This document shows, piece by piece, positions 62,601 through 64,000 of a stretch of DNA of 64,000 bases. The stretch is from Maylandia zebra (Eukaryota > Chordata > Actinopteri > Cichliformes > Cichlidae): positions 19,233,560 to 19,297,559 of the forward strand of contig NC_135177.1 of assembly GCF_041146795.1 (NCBI RefSeq). Direction: 5' to 3'. How positions within the stretch are numbered: position 1 is the first letter of the stretch; the number at the start of each line of letters is the position of its first letter. The translations under genes were made by a program, and so were the position numbers. A model generated the notes under the pieces. The model did not search any database, was not told the DNA's origin, and was given only the letters and a program-made list of their open reading frames with translations.

Positions 62601-63941
62601 ACCAATGTGGTTAGGAAGTATACCTGATGATAAATGCTCTCTATGTTGTTCTTCCTGGATGCCCAAAACTTCAGTTCTGCACTGGGCCCTGGATTACAGC
62701 CTGTTATTAGTTTGTCTGATGAATCCTCCTTTAAAATTTTCTGGATCAGATTTGTCCAGTTGATGACCTGGGTCTCTATGGTATGGGCTACTGCCCTGTC
62801 ATAGTTTTCATGCCTGAAGGAGGAAAATAGAAGGTGAGTGCTTTACTTAAAATATATAGTGTCAAAGATTACACTGTATGCTTGGTTGTTTTCTTACTTT
62901 TCAAAGATGCCGTGTGGCTTTTCCATCCAGTCAGCTGCTATTGGAATAGGGAGGACAGTTTTCCCCATAACCCGTCCCTGCACAACTGAGGTCTGACTGC
63001 ACATGATTTCCACATGTCGAAGGATGTCTTCAGATATCAGAAGTGGCCAAGTCTGATGGTTTTTGTTGTCGGACAGCAGTGGAACACATATCTTGCGAAG
63101 ACAAAAACATAACCAATTCACCCAGAACCCACACAGGCAGGTTAGAAATGGAAAGAAAAGCTTCTTTATGGCTTATGTGTATGAAAATGGGTGGCACAGT
63201 CACCTGCTTAACTGCACATGACAGCTGCAGGAGAACTGGTGGAGTCAAAAGGCCAAAGAGCAGCAGTTCCCTGCAGTTTTCAGAGGTGACTGGAACAACT
63301 CTCTTCTTGAGAATATAGATTTGTTCATTTTTCGCATCTGGTGGAACCTGCGTTTGAAATAATGTGAGATTTTGCAAGACTTTTAAATATGTCATGATGA
63401 AACGATTTATTTGTTTCATTTTAAAAGATCTTTGCTAGTTGATGAGTCCATAATAAATACTCTAAGACAGTATTATACAGAATGCGCTTTGGCACTGCAT
63501 TTTCAAAGCAGACATTTTACCTGTGTAGTAGGAAAATTGCAGGTGAAATCAATCATTTTAATGATGAAGTGCCCCAGTAACAGCAAACCAACATACATAA
63601 AAAGAAGAATCTTCCCTAAGTGAAAATTGCCATGATTATACCTGCGAGTTTCCTGCTATGACATGTCAAAATGTCTGCTGTAAGAACACACGCAGCAGAC
63701 TCTGCAACATCTGTAACAGACATACCTCATTAGAAGCAACCAGACAGCCCTTTTTAGAGGAAGAGAAAAATATAAGCGACTGCTTTTCAAAGAAGTTCTT
63801 CAGAGGTCCTTGAAACTCTTCGCTGACAGCATTTCTTTGCCATGTCTGGCTGTGCACCCGCAGTAGCCCGCAAACTTTTTCCTCGACAAACTTAACTCTG
63901 TGGTCCTCAAGAAAAGACGGACTATTTTTTTCCTCGTCCAT
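24977..63941 (-). CDS. dnah11: Axonemal dynein heavy chain 11 (complete, 82 exons)
   Basis: Force-producing ATPase of the ciliary outer dynein arm, moving along the B tubule. I placed 82 exons from ATG 63941-63939 to TGA 24979-24977, total 13,377 nt, 4,458 aa (human about 4,516 aa, also 82 exons). Every junction is GT-AG and every phase agrees, with no stop or frameshift. Order: N-terminal tail, linker, AAA1 with GPAGTGKTE (about residue 1843), AAA2 GNAGTGKS (about 2124), AAA3 GNAGVGKT (about 2450), AAA4 GVGGSGKQS (about 2796), stalk with microtubule-binding domain (about 3140-3249), AAA5, AAA6 and the C-terminal domain ending [16 protein letters not shown]9 and DNAH17 are close paralogues; the choice of DNAH11 rests on recalled sequence and on convergent rapgef5. 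Exon lists are in the entries for each region. Confidence 0.95.
26846..26859 (+). promoter_or_regulatory. Possible CTCF-like motif in dnah11 intron
   Basis: CCCCCAGGGGGCAC differs from the CTCF core (CCASYAGRKGGCRS) at one position. Motif resemblance only. Confidence 0.2.
27198..28210 (-). other. dnah11: dnah11 intron 75
   Basis: About 1 kb without exon or repeat signals that I recognise. Confidence 0.85.
32498..32542. repeat. (TAA)n microsatellite
   Basis: About 15 near-perfect trinucleotide units with one ATG interruption. Confidence 0.95.
33674..33970 (+). repeat. Interspersed teleost repeat (left-end copy), interrupted
   Basis: Starts TTCAATTCAGTTTTATTTAT and continues with TATAGCTCCAAATCACAAC, CCTTATGAGCTAGCACTTTG and AGGGGCAGCCATCTGCC. 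It shares its first ~170 nt with the copy at 58466 and its first ~70 nt with the reversed copy at 19115-19190. A 50-bp insertion splits it at 33873-33922. Confidence 0.8.
33873..33922 (+). mobile_element. 5'-truncated retrotransposon tail with 7-bp target-site duplication
   Basis: CACATAATTTCCTTAGGGAT then TAATAAAGTATTCTGATTCT with GATTC-type repeats; it is flanked by CAGAACC at 33866-33872 and 33923-33929. Removing insert plus one copy rejoins the host repeat. The tail resembles a common teleost non-LTR element 3' end. Confidence 0.75.
35669..36942 (-). other. dnah11: dnah11 intron 62
   Basis: 1.27 kb. Part of it (about 35900-36420) is non-repetitive with several TAAT/ATTA cores and a CATGCAAAGCGCATTTAT segment resembling octamer-type sites. 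No exon seen. Confidence 0.85.
36943..39047 (-). CDS. dnah11: dnah11 exons 56-62: stalk coiled coil and microtubule-binding domain
   Basis: Exons: 38814-39047, 38509-38655, 38282-38395, 38054-38197, 37406-37588, 37177-37278, 36943-37077. The outgoing coiled coil (CC1; [35 protein letters not shown]) leads into the microtubule-binding tip in exons 59-60 ([20 protein letters not shown], then [18 protein letters not shown]). CC2 returns in exons 61-62 ([20 protein letters not shown]). Many exons here are whole-codon lengths, so single-exon skipping would keep frame. Confidence 0.94.
39048..40502 (-). other. dnah11: dnah11 intron 55
   Basis: 1.46 kb. Holds a non-repetitive ATTA-rich stretch (about 39240-39780) and a short (ATC)n run at 39930-39950. 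Open frames at 39895-40155 and 40139-40351 lack splice context. Confidence 0.85.
40503..46544 (-). CDS. dnah11: dnah11 exons 44-55: AAA3 and AAA4 modules
   Basis: Exons: 46413-46544, 45874-46047, 45071-45275, 44531-44696, 44203-44305, 43268-43507, 43028-43189, 42731-42924, 42451-42613, 41918-42041, 41566-41708, 40503-40664. AAA3 (regulatory nucleotide site) has Walker A GNAGVGKT in exon 46 and Walker B-like [10 protein letters not shown] in exon 47. AAA4 has [13 protein letters not shown] in exon 52 and [11 protein letters not shown] in exon 53. Exon 55 ends AAA4 with [20 protein letters not shown]. Confidence 0.94.
43508..44202 (-). other. dnah11: dnah11 intron 48
   Basis: About 0.7 kb, AT-rich, no recognisable feature. 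Confidence 0.85.
44941..44962. repeat. (AAAT)n microsatellite
   Basis: Short run of AAAT/AAAAT units in a dnah11 intron. Confidence 0.75.
46645..49696 (-). CDS. dnah11: dnah11 exons 32-43: AAA1 and AAA2 ATPase modules
   Basis: Exons: 49536-49696, 49170-49326, 48905-49050, 48703-48819, 48474-48612, 48191-48283, 47913-48107, 47759-47836, 47527-47659, 47303-47430, 46896-47044, 46645-46795. AAA1, the main hydrolysis site, shows Walker [10 protein letters not shown] (exon 33) and Walker B with catalytic glutamate in [11 protein letters not shown] (exon 34). AAA2, normally a structural nucleotide site, shows GNAGTGKS in the 78-nt exon 39 and [20 protein letters not shown] in exon 41. All key residues are intact, so the motor should be catalytically competent. 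Confidence 0.95.
49880..50268 (+). mobile_element. Teleost retroelement 3' tail with (TTCTA)n terminus
   Basis: The right part reads GATGCAAACTGCATTTCGTT then GCCCTGTACCTGTGCATG and GCAATGACAATAAAGTTGAA, then about four TTCTA units (50248-50267). This AATAAAGTTGAAT(CTA) ending is a familiar dispersed fish repeat tail. The T-rich part before it (CTGTATAG, CATATCCTGTACAT) is likely the same element. It lies in dnah11 intron 31. Left edge uncertain. Confidence 0.6.
50375..63941 (-). CDS. dnah11: dnah11 exons 1-31: N-terminal tail and linker
   Basis: Exons in order: 63726-63941, 63204-63347, 62898-63091, 62624-62813, 62426-62525, 62076-62287, 61705-61926, 61456-61623, 61207-61323, 60982-61119, 60769-60884, 60468-60663, 57946-58050, 57417-57812, 56492-56824, 55771-56025, 55491-55660, 55189-55411, 54945-55061, 54778-54864, 54533-54691, 54225-54308, 53938-54096, 53716-53838, 53274-53396, 52542-52766, 52366-52457, 52160-52286, 51446-51598, 51118-51351, 50375-50506. 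They encode the tail that binds intermediate and light chains and docks on the A tubule, then the linker ([34 protein letters not shown]). The start ATG has G at -3 and G at +4. Exon 28 ends at SRPRE|, not at the open read-through that continues to 52062. Confidence 0.92.
57853..57881. repeat. (AAAAAAT)n microsatellite
   Basis: About four tandem AAAAAAT-type units just upstream (minus strand) of dnah11 exon 14. Confidence 0.75.
58466..59650 (+). repeat. Long diverged interspersed repeat
   Basis: The left end TTCAGTTCAAATCAATTTTA then TTTACACAGCGCCAAATAGC and ATGACCCCCTATGAGCAAG matches the copies at 33674 and 19115. The right part (for example AGAGTGTGATTAAAGTGGTG near 59650) resembles what I recall of longer copies of this repeat in teleosts. 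Right boundary approximate; no intact coding frame. Confidence 0.6.
59862..59962 (-). mobile_element. Internally deleted tRNA-derived SINE
   Basis: On the minus strand the element keeps only the extreme head (GGGCGATCGTGGCTCAAAGC) fused to the 3' tail (GCGCTTTGGGGTCCCTAGGG, then GACTAGTAAAAGCGC and GGCCATTTACCATTTACCC). The tRNA-like B box and the body are missing. Same head as the copy at 5046-5220. Confidence 0.75.
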
Positions 63942-63963
63942 GACTACTCTGCCAAGATGGCAT
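63922..63963 (-). other. Candidate uORF overlapping the dnah11 start codon
   Basis: Minus-strand ATG at 63963-63961 opens a 13-codon frame ending TAG at 63924-63922, out of frame with and overlapping the dnah11 ATG at 63941. It matters only if the mRNA starts upstream of it, which the window cannot show. Confidence 0.4.
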
Positions 63964-64000
63964 GCTTTAGCGCCGCACTACGTTCGAAAAAATCAACTTA
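63942..64000 (-). promoter_or_regulatory. dnah11: dnah11 5'-flank with YY1-like motif
   Basis: The last 59 nt of the window. CCAAGATGGC on the + strand (GCCATCTTGG on the minus strand) at about 63952-63961 matches the YY1 core often found at or just downstream of vertebrate transcription starts. No RFX X-box, expected for ciliary genes, is visible in this short flank; it may lie beyond the window. Confidence 0.4.

Noticed and set aside
24977..63941. Assignment to DNAH9 or DNAH17 instead of DNAH11
   Set aside because: These paralogues are close, but the neighbouring convergent rapgef5 and recalled N- and C-terminal sequence favour DNAH11. A phylogeny would settle it.
1..64000. An operon-like, CRISPR, phage or otherwise prokaryotic defence system
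   Set aside because: Everything recognisable is spliced vertebrate sequence. No such system is present.

Overview
This window is vertebrate nuclear DNA, most likely from a ray-finned fish of the percomorph (possibly cichlid) kind. The evidence is spliced genes with compact introns, AT-rich non-coding DNA, and teleost-type interspersed repeats, including a tRNA-derived SINE and a short repeat with an 'AATTTTATTTATATAGCGCCAAATCACAAC'-like left end (described here by position only). I see no operons, CRISPR arrays, phage or bacterial features.

Two protein genes fill the window and point toward each other. On the + strand lies rapgef5 (Repac/MR-GEF, a Rap guanine-nucleotide exchange factor), coding from about 2.96 kb (long form) or 8.82 kb (short form) to a stop at 19,691, followed by about 1.7 kb of 3'UTR. 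On the - strand lies a complete axonemal outer-arm dynein heavy chain, from the ATG at 63,941 to the TGA at 24,977. I could place 82 exons whose phases all agree, giving 13,377 nt and 4,458 residues. Sequence and its neighbour rapgef5 identify it as dnah11. The same convergent pair lies at human 7p15.3, but I find no coding sequence for CDCA7L, which sits between them in human.

Layout: 1-2,690, no gene recognised; 2,690-3,199, candidate first exon of long rapgef5; 3,200-8,291, repeat-bearing intron; 8,292-19,691, the rest of rapgef5; 19,692 to about 21,370, 3'UTR; 21,370-24,976, intergenic DNA with one inverted-repeat element; 24,977-63,941, dnah11; 63,942-64,000, its start-proximal 5' region. 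The two genes do not share a pathway: rapgef5 acts in Rap1/Rap2 signalling, dnah11 in ciliary motility.

The most notable observations are: (1) one rapgef5 intron, 12,941-13,163, is a textbook AT-AC minor-spliceosome (U12) intron inside the REM domain; (2) two upstream rapgef5 exons appear to encode the tail of an EPAC-like cyclic-nucleotide-binding domain; (3) several dnah11 introns carry long, non-repetitive, homeodomain-site-rich stretches that may be regulatory elements; (4) an out-of-frame uORF overlaps the dnah11 start; (5) there are nested transposable elements, one with a clear 7-bp target-site duplication. Gene names rest on remembered family sequence, not on a database search.
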